A DNA stretch of 64,000 nt. Origin: Francisella sp. LA112445 (GTDB lineage: Bacteria > Pseudomonadota > Gammaproteobacteria > Francisellales > Francisellaceae). Position numbers and translations under genes: made by a program. Position 1 is the stretch's first letter. The number at the start of each line of letters is the position of its first letter. The stretch is from contig NZ_CP041030.1 in NCBI RefSeq assembly GCF_012224145.1, positions 2,075,667 through 2,139,666 of the forward strand, given 5' to 3'. Positions 8,879-18,037 of the stretch are shown here, one piece after another. The notes below the pieces were generated by a model. It saw nothing but the letters and a program-made list of their open reading frames with translations. It was not told where the DNA came from and did not search any database.

Positions 8879-10033
8879 TTACTTAGAATTTGTAGCAAAA
8901 AACCTTAACACTATATACCCTGTAAGTCCTGATAATATCGATCCAATAATCACGCCTATTTTTATTGAATTTAATAGGTGGCTATCATTAAAAGCTAAAG
9001 TTCCTATAAATAAGCTCATTGTAAAACCTATTCCACAGAGTATACTAACACCATATAGCTGTACGTTTGAGAAAGACTCTCCTAACTTAAAAATCTTTAA
9101 CTTCTTAAAAAGAGCTAATATAGAAAAAATACCAATTTGCTTACCTACAAACAAACCTAATATTATTCCTAAAGTTAGCGGTTTAAAAATGATTGAAAAG
9201 CTAATCCCAGAGAAGTTTATACCGGCATTAGCAAAGGCAAAAATAGGCAGTATAAAATAAATAACCCACGAATGAAGAGACTCCTCCATAAACTTAGCAG
9301 GCGATTCTGGATCACCATCTCGATAAGGAATACATAGAGCAGTAACAAAGCCCGCTAAGGTTGCATGAACTCCTGATTTAATTGTACAAAACCATGCTAA
9401 GAAGCCCAAAACAATGTATATTGAAGATCTATTAACTTTTAAAACAAGGCTACAAAAAATCATCATTAGGAGAAATACCGATCCTAATACTAAAGAAACC
9501 AAAGATAAAGATTTTGAATAGAAAAAAGCAATTATAACTATTGCAGCAATATCATCAAAAATCGCTATCGTAATAACTAGTAGTTTTAACTTTGGCGATA
9601 CTCTTGATCCAAGTAATGCTAGTATCCCAAGCGTAAAAGCTATATCTGTAGCTGATGGAATTGCCCAACCATCGAGAAGTTTGTGATTATTAAAATTTAT
9701 CAACAAATAGATTAAACTTGGTAATATCAACCCTGCAAAAGCTGCTATAGCGGGTGTTATTATGCTAGATGGTCGAGATAATACTCCAGTAATTACCTCT
9801 CTTTTAATTTCTAAGCCAATATACAGAAAGTATATAGCCATTAAGCCATCATTTATCCAGTGTGTGAGGTTTTTATCTATTACTAAGTTTTCAATTCCTA
9901 GCTTAACATTAACAGTATCTAACATTCCATAATATAAAGATAGCGGCGAGTTATTAACCAAAATAGCAAGAATAGCAGCTGAAAATAAAATTACTCCACC
10001 AACTAGTTCTTGATTGTTAGAATTGACACCCAT
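8879..10033 (-). CDS. nhaA: Na+/H+ antiporter NhaA
   Basis: A 384-residue inner-membrane antiporter that exchanges cytoplasmic sodium for protons and serves pH and salt homeostasis. The paired aspartates in AIFDDIAAI, the ATDIAF motif and the conserved [14 protein letters not shown] segment are the family hallmarks, and eleven or twelve membrane segments can be drawn. The ATG at 10033 is favoured over the TTG three codons upstream. The length is close to the usual 390 or so residues. It is divergent from the Rieske oxygenase gene, with about 90 bp between them. Confidence 0.95.
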   Translation of the reverse strand: MGVNSNNQELVGGVILFSAAILAILVNNSPLSLYYGMLDTVNVKLGIENLVIDKNLTHWINDGLMAIYFLYIGLEIKREVITGVLSRPSSIITPAIAAFAGLILPSLIYLLINFNNHKLLDGWAIPSATDIAFTLGILALLGSRVSPKLKLLVITIAIFDDIAAIVIIAFFYSKSLSLVSLVLGSVFLLMMIFCSLVLKVNRSSIYIVLGFLAWFCTIKSGVHATLAGFVTALCIPYRDGDPESPAKFMEESLHSWVIYFILPIFAFANAGINFSGISFSIIFKPLTLGIILGLFVGKQIGIFSILALFKKLKIFKLGESFSNVQLYGVSILCGIGFTMSLFIGTLAFNDSHLLNSIKIGVIIGSILSGLTGYIVLRFFATNSK

Positions 10034-10121
10034 ATATCCCAACTACTTTATATACCTTATCTTTTTATTATCTAATAGCTTGAGGTATAATTCTACTTAT
10101 GAAAAAAAGATTTTCATTTAA

Positions 10122-11012
10122 ATGAAAAACCTTCCAAAATTTTGGTACGCCATAGCTCATATAAAAGAGATTAAAAATAAGCCTATCAAGCTACAAAGGT
10201 TTGGTAAAAATCTCGTTGCTTGGAAATCTTTAGATAATATTATCGTCATGGAAAATCGCTGTCCTCATAGAGGAGCCGAGCTTAGCTCAGGCAAGATCTG
10301 TAATAATACTATAGTTTGTCCTTTTCATGGCTTTGAATTTGATACTAATGGTAACTGTACATACACCCCTGAAACAAAAGGTGCAATACCAAAACTAAAA
10401 GCAAAAATCTATCCAACAAAAGTAATTGCTGATATGCTTTGGATTAATATTTTTGATGAAGAGATTGATAATAGCTATGCTTTTGAGTTTATCCAAAAAA
10501 CTCACGATCATTTTAAAGCCCAATACTCACTTCTTACAGATACTTGGCAAAATAATATCCGCCATTGTATAGAAAATCAGCTTGACTATACGCACCTTGC
10601 AACAGTACATAAAAAATCAATTGGCAGAGGATATCAGATCCCTGATAATGTAACTTTAAATATTACACCTGAGTATATTGAAGCAATTAAAAATGATCGC
10701 TTGATGTTAAAATATCTCCTACCAAACTTTTGGCTTCTAAATAATTCTGATAAGCTAAAAATCTGTGTCTACTTTGTACCAATAAATGAAAACGAAACAA
10801 AACTATATCTAGTAAACTATCGTAGTTTTATGACAAATAAGTTTATAAAACCTCTTGCTGATAGATTATTTAGTCTTACAAATAAGATAATCCTCAATGA
10901 AGATAAAAGGATTGTCAAAACACAAAAGTTTGATGAAAATTACAATACTAATGACTTTCTTTTACGTCATGATCAGATCATAAAAGAGTTCAGAAAAATC
11001 TGGAAAAATTAA
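10122..11012 (+). CDS. Rieske [2Fe-2S] oxygenase-like protein (ring-hydroxylating/demethylase type)
   Basis: A 296-residue cytoplasmic protein. The N-terminal Rieske domain has both cluster motifs, CPHRGAEL and CPFHGF. The second domain contains ENQLDYTHLATVH, the D-x2-H-x4-H arrangement that holds the mononuclear catalytic iron in aromatic-ring hydroxylases and O-demethylases. It is therefore an oxygenase terminal component rather than a respiratory Rieske protein. The substrate is unknown; chlorophyll-type, vanillate-type and sterol-type enzymes share these motifs. No reductase lies alongside. A TATAAT at 10086-10091 could be its -10 box, and a cytochrome b561 gene follows 66 bp downstream. 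Confidence 0.85.
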   Translation: MKNLPKFWYAIAHIKEIKNKPIKLQRFGKNLVAWKSLDNIIVMENRCPHRGAELSSGKICNNTIVCPFHGFEFDTNGNCTYTPETKGAIPKLKAKIYPTKVIADMLWINIFDEEIDNSYAFEFIQKTHDHFKAQYSLLTDTWQNNIRHCIENQLDYTHLATVHKKSIGRGYQIPDNVTLNITPEYIEAIKNDRLMLKYLLPNFWLLNNSDKLKICVYFVPINENETKLYLVNYRSFMTNKFIKPLADRLFSLTNKIILNEDKRIVKTQKFDENYNTNDFLLRHDQIIKEFRKIWKN

Positions 11013-11078
11013 CAAATGCCTTTTTATAAGAGATATTAAATGCTATAAAACTATTACTACAATAATATTTTTTATAGT

Positions 11079-11588
11079 ATGAAATATAATATTTTTATAA
11101 GATTACTTCACAAAATATTAGCAAGTTTAATAATTATCCAGCTAATATTAGGTTTTGCTTTCGCCTTTGCTATATTAGACTTTGTATGGATTATGGTTTT
11201 ACATAAATCATTTGGTCTACTAACATTTTTCATCATCATAATGCTAGTGGTCGCTCGGATACTAAGTAAAAAACTTCAATACGACCCTCCTCTACCTCGT
11301 ATTCAGTATATGATAGCCAAAATCGTTCATTTAGGGCTCTACATATCAGCTCTTGGTATGGCCTTATCTGGACTTCTTGGTTCGATGCTAATGGGTTATC
11401 AATGGAAAATATTTTTTATCATTCCTTTTCCAGAGATATTTGAAGCTGATTATTCTTTAGGTGCAAAAATATTCAGTTATCATTATCTATTTGCTACTAT
11501 TTTACTCATATTAGTTGTGCTACATATAGTCGCAGCTTTATACCATTGGTTAATATTAAAAGATAATATTTCAACCAGAATGAAGTAA
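11079..11588 (+). CDS. cytochrome b561 family protein
   Basis: A 169-residue inner-membrane protein with four hydrophobic segments. Histidines near the membrane faces (His11, His42, and a pair in VVLHIVAALYHW near residues 151-157) can ligate two b-type haems, as in CybB-type cytochromes that oxidise quinol. The size matches the family. It follows the Rieske oxygenase gene in the same direction and precedes an MHS transporter, so the three may form one transcript. A role as electron donor to the oxygenase is possible but not shown. Confidence 0.85.
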   Translation: MKYNIFIRLLHKILASLIIIQLILGFAFAFAILDFVWIMVLHKSFGLLTFFIIIMLVVARILSKKLQYDPPLPRIQYMIAKIVHLGLYISALGMALSGLLGSMLMGYQWKIFFIIPFPEIFEADYSLGAKIFSYHYLFATILLILVVLHIVAALYHWLILKDNISTRMK

Positions 11589-11624
11589 AAACAATATATA
11601 ACTTAATTAGTTAAAAGGAATAAT

Positions 11625-12884
11625 ATGTTACAACAAAATCAACGCAAAGCGCTTTTTTTATCAAGCTTAGGGGGAATCCTTGAGTTTTATGATTTCATTA
11701 TTTATGCCCTGCTTGCAAGCTTTATTTCAAAGCTATTTTTCCCAACAGAATCAGCTATAACATCTTTACTGATAGCCTTTAGTGCTTATGCTGTAGGATA
11801 TCTAGCAAGACCTTTAGGAGGAGTTATCTTTGGGCATTTTGGTGATAAATATGGTAGAAAGAAGACTTTTACAATCTCTATACTTATCATGGCTCTATCA
11901 ACTTTTATCATAGGTATTTTACCAACATATAGCCATATCGGCTTTATTGCTCCTATTTTACTTGTGCTTTGCCGAGTTGCTCAAGGAATATCTGTAGGAG
12001 GTGAGATCCCTGGAGCTGTTACATATGTAGGGGAAATTGTTCCAGAAAAAAAAGGCCTTGTTACAGGGGTGATTTTTTGCTTTCTAATAGCTGGTGTAGC
12101 TCTTGGTTTTATTGTTGAAAGTATAATGCTAGAGATCTTTGATAAGCAACAAATGTTATCTTATGGTTGGCGTATACCTTTTATTTTAGGGGGATTATTT
12201 GGAATAATTGCCTACTATCTTAGACGTCAGCTAATAGATATCAAAGAGTTTAGCCCTTTTATCAAAGAAGAATACTCTCTACCTATCACAAAGATGCTTC
12301 TAACACATAGTTGGAACTTTATTTATGCGTGTATAATAGTTTCATTTGGTGCTCTTGTTTTTGTGACACTATTTTTACTATTACCTTCTTATTTCTCAAC
12401 AGTATTAAAGCTACACTTAAAAGATTTCACATGGATAAACAGTCTTGGGGTTATAATTATCTCAATATTCTGTGTGGTTATTGGCTTTTTTGCTGACAAG
12501 ATAAATCGCTCATTTATCTTACTTGTTAGTATTATAGCCACATGTGCTTTTAGCTTTTTTATCTATAAAACATATGTATACAACCAAGATTACTACTTCC
12601 TTGCAATTTTCATAAGCGCTATTTTAGTAGCTCTTTGTTGGGGTAATATTCCTGCTATACTTATTGATCTATTCAAACAAGATGTCCGTTATACAGGGAT
12701 TGGTTTCTCGTATAATATTGGATTTGCAATATTTGGCGGTTTAACTCCGATGATAGTCTTTGGGGCAATTAAAGCCTCTGGTAGCGAATTAGCTCCTGCT
12801 TATATACTTACTGCTGGAGCTATCATTACATTAATAGCAATGATTATAAATATCTTAATCCAAAGAAAGACTTCTCAAAAATAA
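11625..12884 (+). CDS. MFS transporter, metabolite:H+ symporter (MHS) family
   Basis: A 419-residue inner-membrane transporter with about twelve membrane segments. The MHS hallmarks are present: LGGILEFYDF at the N-terminus, ARPLGGVIFGHFGDKYGRKKTF between segments 2 and 3, and RVAQGISVGGEIPGA in segment 4-5. The family carries proline/betaine, dicarboxylates and other small organic substrates. Francisella has several phagosomal-transporter (Fpt) relatives of this broad type, but I cannot place this one among them. AAAGGA at 11614-11619 gives a good ribosome site. It converges on a second MHS transporter, from which it differs strongly. Confidence 0.88.
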   Translation: MLQQNQRKALFLSSLGGILEFYDFIIYALLASFISKLFFPTESAITSLLIAFSAYAVGYLARPLGGVIFGHFGDKYGRKKTFTISILIMALSTFIIGILPTYSHIGFIAPILLVLCRVAQGISVGGEIPGAVTYVGEIVPEKKGLVTGVIFCFLIAGVALGFIVESIMLEIFDKQQMLSYGWRIPFILGGLFGIIAYYLRRQLIDIKEFSPFIKEEYSLPITKMLLTHSWNFIYACIIVSFGALVFVTLFLLLPSYFSTVLKLHLKDFTWINSLGVIIISIFCVVIGFFADKINRSFILLVSIIATCAFSFFIYKTYVYNQDYYFLAIFISAILVALCWGNIPAILIDLFKQDVRYTGIGFSYNIGFAIFGGLTPMIVFGAIKASGSELAPAYILTAGAIITLIAMIINILIQRKTSQK

Positions 12885-12908
12885 TACTTGGTGAATAAAT
12901 ATTCTAAT

Positions 12909-14198
12909 TTATATAAATTTAAACTCTTGAGAATGTCTTGTTTCAGGCATTTTATAGATAAGTAGAAGTGTGATAATAGAAGATATTATTAGATAAAAAC
13001 TTGGCGCATAACTTGAGTTAAATACTCCTGAAAGCCAAACGCATATCATCGGCGTTGTCCCTGCAAATAGTGCATTACCCGTATTATAGGCTGCTGACAT
13101 ACCGCTATATCTATGATTAGTTGGGAAAAGCTCAGCAACTGTTATTTGGAATGATGCTGTCATTGCTGATATTATAATCGCTAATATAACCTCAGCAATC
13201 AATATACTCTCTAAGCCGCCTTTATTAAAGAAGATAAACATTGGATAGCCAAATACCGCTAACAAGAGTATTGGTATATAAAGTAGCGGTTTTCTACCAT
13301 AGATATCCGATAACCAACCAAATAGTGGCGATAGTGCCGCATAGAAACATGATACTGCAACAGTTATAAACATGATCTTATTTACATCAAAACCTCTATC
13401 TGAGATAAGAATATTAGGTAGGAATGTCGCCATCATATAATATGCTATACCAACATAACCTGTTAAAACAAAAGTCCAAACTAATGGCATTTTAGGGCCT
13501 TTTATAGCATCTTTAAGAGGGCTTTTGCTTAGCTTATTATTCGCTTTCATCTCTTTAAAAAATGGTGATTCTTTGGCTTTCTTTTGAATAATTGTTGAAG
13601 AAATAGCCAAGATTAAACCTATAAAGAAAGCTACTCGCCAACCATAAGCTAGCATCTGCTCTTTTGTTAATAAGCTTGATAAAATTCCTACAGTAGTCGC
13701 ACTAAGTATCACACCTATTTGCGATGCTAAGCCAGCTAATGCTGTTGTCAGACCACGATATTTCTCAGAAGCGCTCTCTGCTAGAGCTACAAGAATACCT
13801 GTATATTCACCACCTACTGAAAAACCCTGTAACATCCTAGCAAATAGTAAAATCAAAATAGCCCATATCCCAGCTGATTGATATGTCGGCATAACAGTCA
13901 TCAATAACATTGGAATACACATCAAAATCATACTTAGTCTAATAGCATAGCGTCTACCAAATCTATCCCCGATAGAACCAAGTACAAAACCACCTAATGG
14001 TCGCATAATATAACTAGCGGCAAAGATCCCAAAGACTGTTATCATTGCGACAACTTGATCTTCTTTGGGAAAGAAAAGTAGACTTAAATAAGTTGTTAAA
14101 TAGCCATATAGACAAAACTCAAACCACTCTAAAACTGCTCCTAAATTTATTATAGAAACTGTTTTTACTTTCTCTTTAAAAGTTAGTTGCTGTATCAT
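12909..14198 (-). CDS. MFS transporter, metabolite:H+ symporter (ProP-like)
   Basis: A 429-residue inner-membrane symporter with twelve predicted segments. INLGAVLEWFEFCLYG, MRPLGGFVLGSIGDRFGRR and RMLQGFSVGGEYTG are the classical MHS/ProP signatures, and PLFGWLSDIYGRKP is the second-half repeat of the loop 2-3 motif. The substrate is not readable; osmolytes, amino acids and organic acids are all transported by relatives. It is encoded opposite the preceding MHS gene, with 24 bp between the two stops. The 197-bp gap to hypA holds promoters for both directions. Confidence 0.88.
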   Translation of the reverse strand: MIQQLTFKEKVKTVSIINLGAVLEWFEFCLYGYLTTYLSLLFFPKEDQVVAMITVFGIFAASYIMRPLGGFVLGSIGDRFGRRYAIRLSMILMCIPMLLMTVMPTYQSAGIWAILILLFARMLQGFSVGGEYTGILVALAESASEKYRGLTTALAGLASQIGVILSATTVGILSSLLTKEQMLAYGWRVAFFIGLILAISSTIIQKKAKESPFFKEMKANNKLSKSPLKDAIKGPKMPLVWTFVLTGYVGIAYYMMATFLPNILISDRGFDVNKIMFITVAVSCFYAALSPLFGWLSDIYGRKPLLYIPILLLAVFGYPMFIFFNKGGLESILIAEVILAIIISAMTASFQITVAELFPTNHRYSGMSAAYNTGNALFAGTTPMICVWLSGVFNSSYAPSFYLIISSIITLLLIYKMPETRHSQEFKFI

Positions 14199-14352
14199 CC
14201 TAACTAATGTTTTCTTATATATAAAATTTATTATATATAGATAAAAAATTAATTACATTGTTATTTTCCTAAATGGTTATTATTATCATTCAAAGCCTTG
14301 TAAAATAAGGGTTTGCTAAAATTAATTTCTCATATCTAATTTATCTATATGT

Positions 14353-14358
14353 TATAAT
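14353..14358 (+). promoter_or_regulatory. putative -10 box upstream of hypA
   Basis: TATAAT lies 38 bp upstream of the hypA start in an AT-rich gap. The -35 region is poor (TCATAT at 17-bp spacing), which would fit an activated promoter. No regulator-binding palindrome was convincing. Confidence 0.4.
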
Positions 14359-14395
14359 GTATACATGATCTAAAGTGTTTTATTTGGTCTAAAAA

Positions 14396-14734
14396 ATGCA
14401 TGAATTCTCACTCTGCCAAAGTGTTATCAGTATTGCTGAGAAAGCACCTAAAGATAGCTCAAAGCAGATAGCTAAAGTCATAGTTAAAATAGGCACCCTG
14501 GCCGGTGTTGATATTGAGTCTTTTGAGTTCTGGTTTCCTGTAGCAGCAAAAGATAGTGTATTAGAACAAGCAAAACTAGAAATAATACATGAACAAGCTA
14601 TAGCAAAGTGCAAAGCTTGTGAACATGAATTTGAACTAACTAAGCTATATGAGCAATGCCCAAATTGTGGTAGTTTTGAGAAAGATATTCTCAAAGGTAA
14701 AGATATGCTCGTAGAGTCTATAGTTTTTAATTAA
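14396..14734 (+). CDS. hypA: hydrogenase nickel-insertion protein HypA
   Basis: A 112-residue nickel metallochaperone that, with HypB, delivers Ni to the hydrogenase large subunit. The nickel-binding N-terminus Met-His-Glu is intact. The zinc site is formed by two CxxC pairs (Cys72/Cys75 and Cys88/Cys91). The length is normal. It opens the hydrogenase locus and ends 10 bp before hypB. No strong ribosome site precedes the ATG, but the conserved MHE start fixes the choice. Confidence 0.95.
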   Translation: MHEFSLCQSVISIAEKAPKDSSKQIAKVIVKIGTLAGVDIESFEFWFPVAAKDSVLEQAKLEIIHEQAIAKCKACEHEFELTKLYEQCPNCGSFEKDILKGKDMLVESIVFN

Positions 14735-14744
14735 GGAGTAAATT

Positions 14745-15455
14745 ATGTGTACAACTTGCGGATGTGGAACAGATAGTAATCATCACCACCATCATCATGG
14801 TCACGAAGGCGATGCTGTAAAGCTAGAAAAAGCGATATTAGATGCAAATGATCAATATGCTGAGCAAAATAGAAAAGCTCTAGCTAAAGATAATAATATT
14901 GCCCTAAACTTTGTCTCAAGCCCTGGTTCTGGTAAGACATCTCTACTTGAGAGAACTATCAAAGAGCTTGGTGATAGCTACCCTATCGCTGTTGTTGAAG
15001 GTGATCAGCATACAGATCTTGATGCTGATAGAATTCGTAAAGCTGGTGCAAAAGCTTATCAGATAAACACTGGTAAAGCTTGCCATCTAGATGCTCACAT
15101 GGTTGGTCATGCTTTTGAACATCTTGGCGATATCAAAGATGGTTTTGTGATGATTGAGAATGTTGGTAACTTGATATGTCCAGCAATGTTTGATCTCGGT
15201 GAGAAGCATCGTGTCGCAGTTATCTCAACTACTGAGGGCGCTGATAAGCCACTTAAATACCCTGATATATTTTATTACTCTGATGTAGTTGTTATCAATA
15301 AGATTGATCTATCTCCTTATGTAGATTTTGATATCCAAGAATGTATCGCAAATATCAAAAAGATTCGTTCAGATGTAAAAATATTTGAGCTCTCTGTAAA
15401 AACTGGTGCTGGTTTTGATAGCTGGTTGGATTGGTTGAGAGGTTTGAAGCAGTAG
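14745..15455 (+). CDS. hypB: hydrogenase nickel-incorporation GTPase HypB
   Basis: A 236-residue SIMIBI-class GTPase that powers nickel insertion. The N-terminal high-affinity site CTTCGC is present, followed by a short histidine run at residues 13-18 that could store nickel. The P-loop is SSPGSGKTS (61-66 for GSGKTS), and the G-domain metal site includes GKACHLDAH. NKID is the guanine-specificity motif. GGAG at 14735-14738 is a good ribosome site. The remaining hyp genes are 2.6 kb downstream, so the locus is split at this point. Confidence 0.96.
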   Translation: MCTTCGCGTDSNHHHHHHGHEGDAVKLEKAILDANDQYAEQNRKALAKDNNIALNFVSSPGSGKTSLLERTIKELGDSYPIAVVEGDQHTDLDADRIRKAGAKAYQINTGKACHLDAHMVGHAFEHLGDIKDGFVMIENVGNLICPAMFDLGEKHRVAVISTTEGADKPLKYPDIFYYSDVVVINKIDLSPYVDFDIQECIANIKKIRSDVKIFELSVKTGAGFDSWLDWLRGLKQ

Positions 15456-15519
15456 TAAGTAGTTTAACTATTTTCAAACAAAACTCTATGAACAAAAATT
15501 TAATGTATAAGGATTATAA

Positions 15520-16842
15520 ATGACAAACTTAGCTGTAGAAAGAGATCTATTATTACCATCATCACCCGCAGCTGTTTTGCCTACCCTAACCGAATTAACA
15601 AAATCTTTAGGGATACCGAGGAATGTATTAGCAAGCGATGAAGAGATTGAATATGCTTGGCGGGACTTACCTAGAGAGTTAAGAGAGATACCAAATCATT
15701 TACGTGATGAGTTTATCGCAAAAATGTGTGTTGCCGTAAGCACTGGATTGTTTGATAGTGCAATGAATTATGCTTGGAATGCTGCTATTCTGAATCTTCG
15801 TCAAAAAATAAGAAATTTTGGTCTAACAATAGTAGCTCAAATTCAGCAAAATGATTTTGAAGAAAAACACTTATTGGAACTACAAGATAGTAAATTATTA
15901 GAGCTATGTTTAAAACTTAACATTATTGATGAGGAGGGATTTTTTTTCTTAGATCAATGTCGCGATGTTAGAAATAATTTTTCGGCGGCTCATCCAACTA
16001 TAGGCTCAGTTAATGACCGGGAGTTTACAAATTTTTTAAATCGCTGTGTAAGATATGCCTTAGCTGACTCATCATCTCCAAAAGGTGTAAATATGAGTTC
16101 TTTCATTTCTGCTATCAAAGGACCTAGATTTAATTTTAATCAATGTAGTATATGGGTTGAAAGATTAAAAGAAACTCATAGCGCTCAGAGACAAATGTTA
16201 CTAAATATGACTCACGGAATATATTGTGATCGAGCAACTCCAGAACCTTCTCGTTTAAATTCTCTTGATATCTGTTACAAATTAAAAGATCAGTTAACAT
16301 CCGATATAAAATCAGACTTAATTAATAGTCATTCTGAATATGTTGCTAAAGGTTTAGAAGATAAACATAGTGCATCATTACAATTTTTTGAAAAGCTTGG
16401 TTTATTAAATATCCTTAATGAGTCTGAGCAACATATAGTTTTTTCAAGAGCGATAGAAAGATTATGGAATGCACATAAAGGAGTAAATAACTTTTATAAT
16501 GAGGCGCCTTTTGCTGAGCGGTTATACGAATTATCACAGCATGGGGCAATTCCAGAAACAATACACGAGCAGTTCGTACAAACTGTGGGAGCTTGTCGTA
16601 TAGGTAATGGTTATGGCGTAGCCAATAGCGCTGTTTCATATTATAACAAAATGATTCAAGGGTTTTCTCCTAGAGAAATTGCCACTCTAATCAGAAGTGC
16701 CTGTGATAGTTCAAGTCCGCTTGGTTATAGAGTTAATAGTAACTCTAATTGTAAAAGAAACTTTAAATCATTGCTTAGTTTGATTGAGTTTTCTAGTGTC
16801 CCTAGTGGTGTAAAAGCAGCTTATGAACAGTTTATACGTTGA
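15520..16842 (+). CDS. HEPN-motif protein of unknown function inside the hydrogenase locus
   Basis: A 440-residue, largely helical, soluble protein. I do not recognise the family as a whole. Residues 148-158 read RDVRNNFSAAH: an Arg-Asn pair followed at x6 by His, the R-x4-6-H signature of HEPN ribonuclease and abortive-infection domains, preceded by helical sequence as expected. The other three quarters are unassigned and show no membrane segment. AAGGATTATAAATG gives a clear start. It sits 64 bp after hypB and 41 bp before bcp, so it is co-directional with but foreign to the nickel-maturation genes. An RNase or toxin-like role is inferred from the motif only. Confidence 0.6.
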   Translation: MTNLAVERDLLLPSSPAAVLPTLTELTKSLGIPRNVLASDEEIEYAWRDLPRELREIPNHLRDEFIAKMCVAVSTGLFDSAMNYAWNAAILNLRQKIRNFGLTIVAQIQQNDFEEKHLLELQDSKLLELCLKLNIIDEEGFFFLDQCRDVRNNFSAAHPTIGSVNDREFTNFLNRCVRYALADSSSPKGVNMSSFISAIKGPRFNFNQCSIWVERLKETHSAQRQMLLNMTHGIYCDRATPEPSRLNSLDICYKLKDQLTSDIKSDLINSHSEYVAKGLEDKHSASLQFFEKLGLLNILNESEQHIVFSRAIERLWNAHKGVNNFYNEAPFAERLYELSQHGAIPETIHEQFVQTVGACRIGNGYGVANSAVSYYNKMIQGFSPREIATLIRSACDSSSPLGYRVNSNSNCKRNFKSLLSLIEFSSVPSGVKAAYEQFIR

Positions 16843-16883
16843 TAATGTTAAGTAGAATATAAAATAGGATAGGTGATAAATCA

Positions 16884-17363
16884 ATGAAAACATTAGAACA
16901 AGGACAAATTGCTCCAAATTTTAAATTAGAAAATCAAAATAATGAAGAAGTATCTTTAAGTGATTTTAAAGGTAAAAAGAATGTCTTAGTTTACTTCTAC
17001 CCAAAAGCAATGACGCCAGGCTGTACTACTCAATCTATCGGTCTAAGTAGCATTAGTGACAAACTAGCTGAGCTTGATACTGTAGTTCTTGGTATCAGTC
17101 CAGATGCACCAAAACGCCTTAAGAAATTTGAGGAAAGAGATAGCCTAACAGTACAACTACTAAGTGATGAAGATCATAAAGTTGCTGAGCAATTTGGTGT
17201 TTGGGGTGAGAAAAAATTTATGGGCAAAGTATATGATGGTATCCATAGAATTAGCTTCTTTATCGACAAAGATGGCAAGATCAATCACGTATTTAATAAG
17301 TTTAAAACGAAAGATCATCATGAGATTGTCTTAGAGTATATTGAGAATTATAAGAATTCATAA
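16884..17363 (+). CDS. bcp: thioredoxin-dependent peroxiredoxin, Bcp/PrxQ family (1-Cys form)
   Basis: A 159-residue cytoplasmic peroxidase that reduces H2O2 and organic hydroperoxides. The peroxidatic cysteine lies in PKAMTPGCTTQS; the following conserved fold residues and length are normal. In E. coli Bcp a resolving cysteine stands five residues after the peroxidatic one (GCTVQAC); here that position is Ile and no other cysteine is seen, so the protein should work as a 1-Cys enzyme. The alanine of PKAM replaces a more usual Asp. A perfect hairpin just after the stop may end the transcript. Confidence 0.92.
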   Translation: MKTLEQGQIAPNFKLENQNNEEVSLSDFKGKKNVLVYFYPKAMTPGCTTQSIGLSSISDKLAELDTVVLGISPDAPKRLKKFEERDSLTVQLLSDEDHKVAEQFGVWGEKKFMGKVYDGIHRISFFIDKDGKINHVFNKFKTKDHHEIVLEYIENYKNS

Positions 17364-17859
17364 TTAAGAGATGTCATTCCTGCGAAGGCAGGAATCTCTT
17401 GAATAGTTTATAGATTCCCACCTGCGTGGGAATGACGGAGTGGGTTTAAAATCAATAAAACAAGTTCAAGATGACTTGTTTATTTAAAGCTATATCTAAT
17501 TCCCTTTCGGGTACGAAGGGGTGGCAGTCGCAGACTGACGAGGTAGTTTTAAAACGTATGACTAATGATTTTAAGTAGTTAAGAGATCCCCGTGTCAAGC
17601 ACGAGGATGACAGAAAGTAGAGATTGTCATTCTATGGCTTGACCATAGAATCCAAAAACTATGGAGAAAAGCTATAGTTTAAAAATGGATACTACGGTCG
17701 GAGCCGTAGTATGACTAAATATGAGCGTAGTCGAATGTACTCAGTGACCGAGTAGTATGACTAATAATTTTATATGTAGTGACAGATCATTGATCTGTCA
17801 ACTGTTTAGAAGACAGACACTGTGCTGTTACTACACTAGGAATAATTAAGGAATAAGTT
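17364..17859. repeat. intergenic field of palindromic repeats
   Basis: About 500 bp with no gene, packed with hairpins. 17373-17436 is a paired hairpin (stems ATTCCTGC/GCAGGAAT and ATTCCCA/TGGGAAT). 17498-17545 holds CCCTT/AAGGG and CAGTC/GACTG hairpins. 17583-17611 is a single hairpin of the same class. 17626-17715 is another pair (ATTCTATGG/CCATAGAAT and ATACTACGG/CCGTAGTAT). 17775-17835 is a copy of the second palindromic family. The first hairpin abuts the bcp stop and could act as a terminator. Confidence 0.85.
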
Positions 17860-18024
17860 TTGTCTAAGAAGAAAAAGAATTATAAAAGAGAATTTATAGC
17901 TCTTATAGTTACTGTTGTAATAGTTTTTGGAGTTATTGCTATGATTCCAAAAGTCGCACCTAAAATTGCGGATCATATTATGAAACCGTTTAAAGAAAAA
18001 GCTATTAGTCAAAAGAACTCATAA
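17860..18024 (+). CDS. small single-span membrane protein
   Basis: A 54-residue frame starting with TTG, preceded by AAGGA at 17849-17853 and ending 13 bp before hypF. The product has a lysine-rich N-terminus (SKKKKNYKRE), one hydrophobic span at about residues 12-31, and a basic C-terminal tail. The topology and the good ribosome site support a real gene. It is co-directional with hypF and may be on the same transcript. Function unknown; an unannotated accessory of the hydrogenase locus is only one possibility. Confidence 0.55.
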   Translation: MSKKKKNYKREFIALIVTVVIVFGVIAMIPKVAPKIADHIMKPFKEKAISQKNS

Positions 18025-18037
18025 ATAGGCACAAAAA

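Noticed and set aside
14199..14395. Riboswitch or nickel-regulator site before hypA
   Set aside because: Only AT-rich sequence and a -10-like box; no structured aptamer or clear NikR-type palindrome.
16415..16639. Reverse-strand frame inside the HEPN-motif gene
   Set aside because: No ribosome site and no recognisable product; an antisense shadow, not an antitoxin with any support.
17364..17859. CRISPR array in the repeat field
   Set aside because: Repeats are palindromes of differing sequence and irregular spacing, with no constant direct repeat or unique spacers, and no cas genes.
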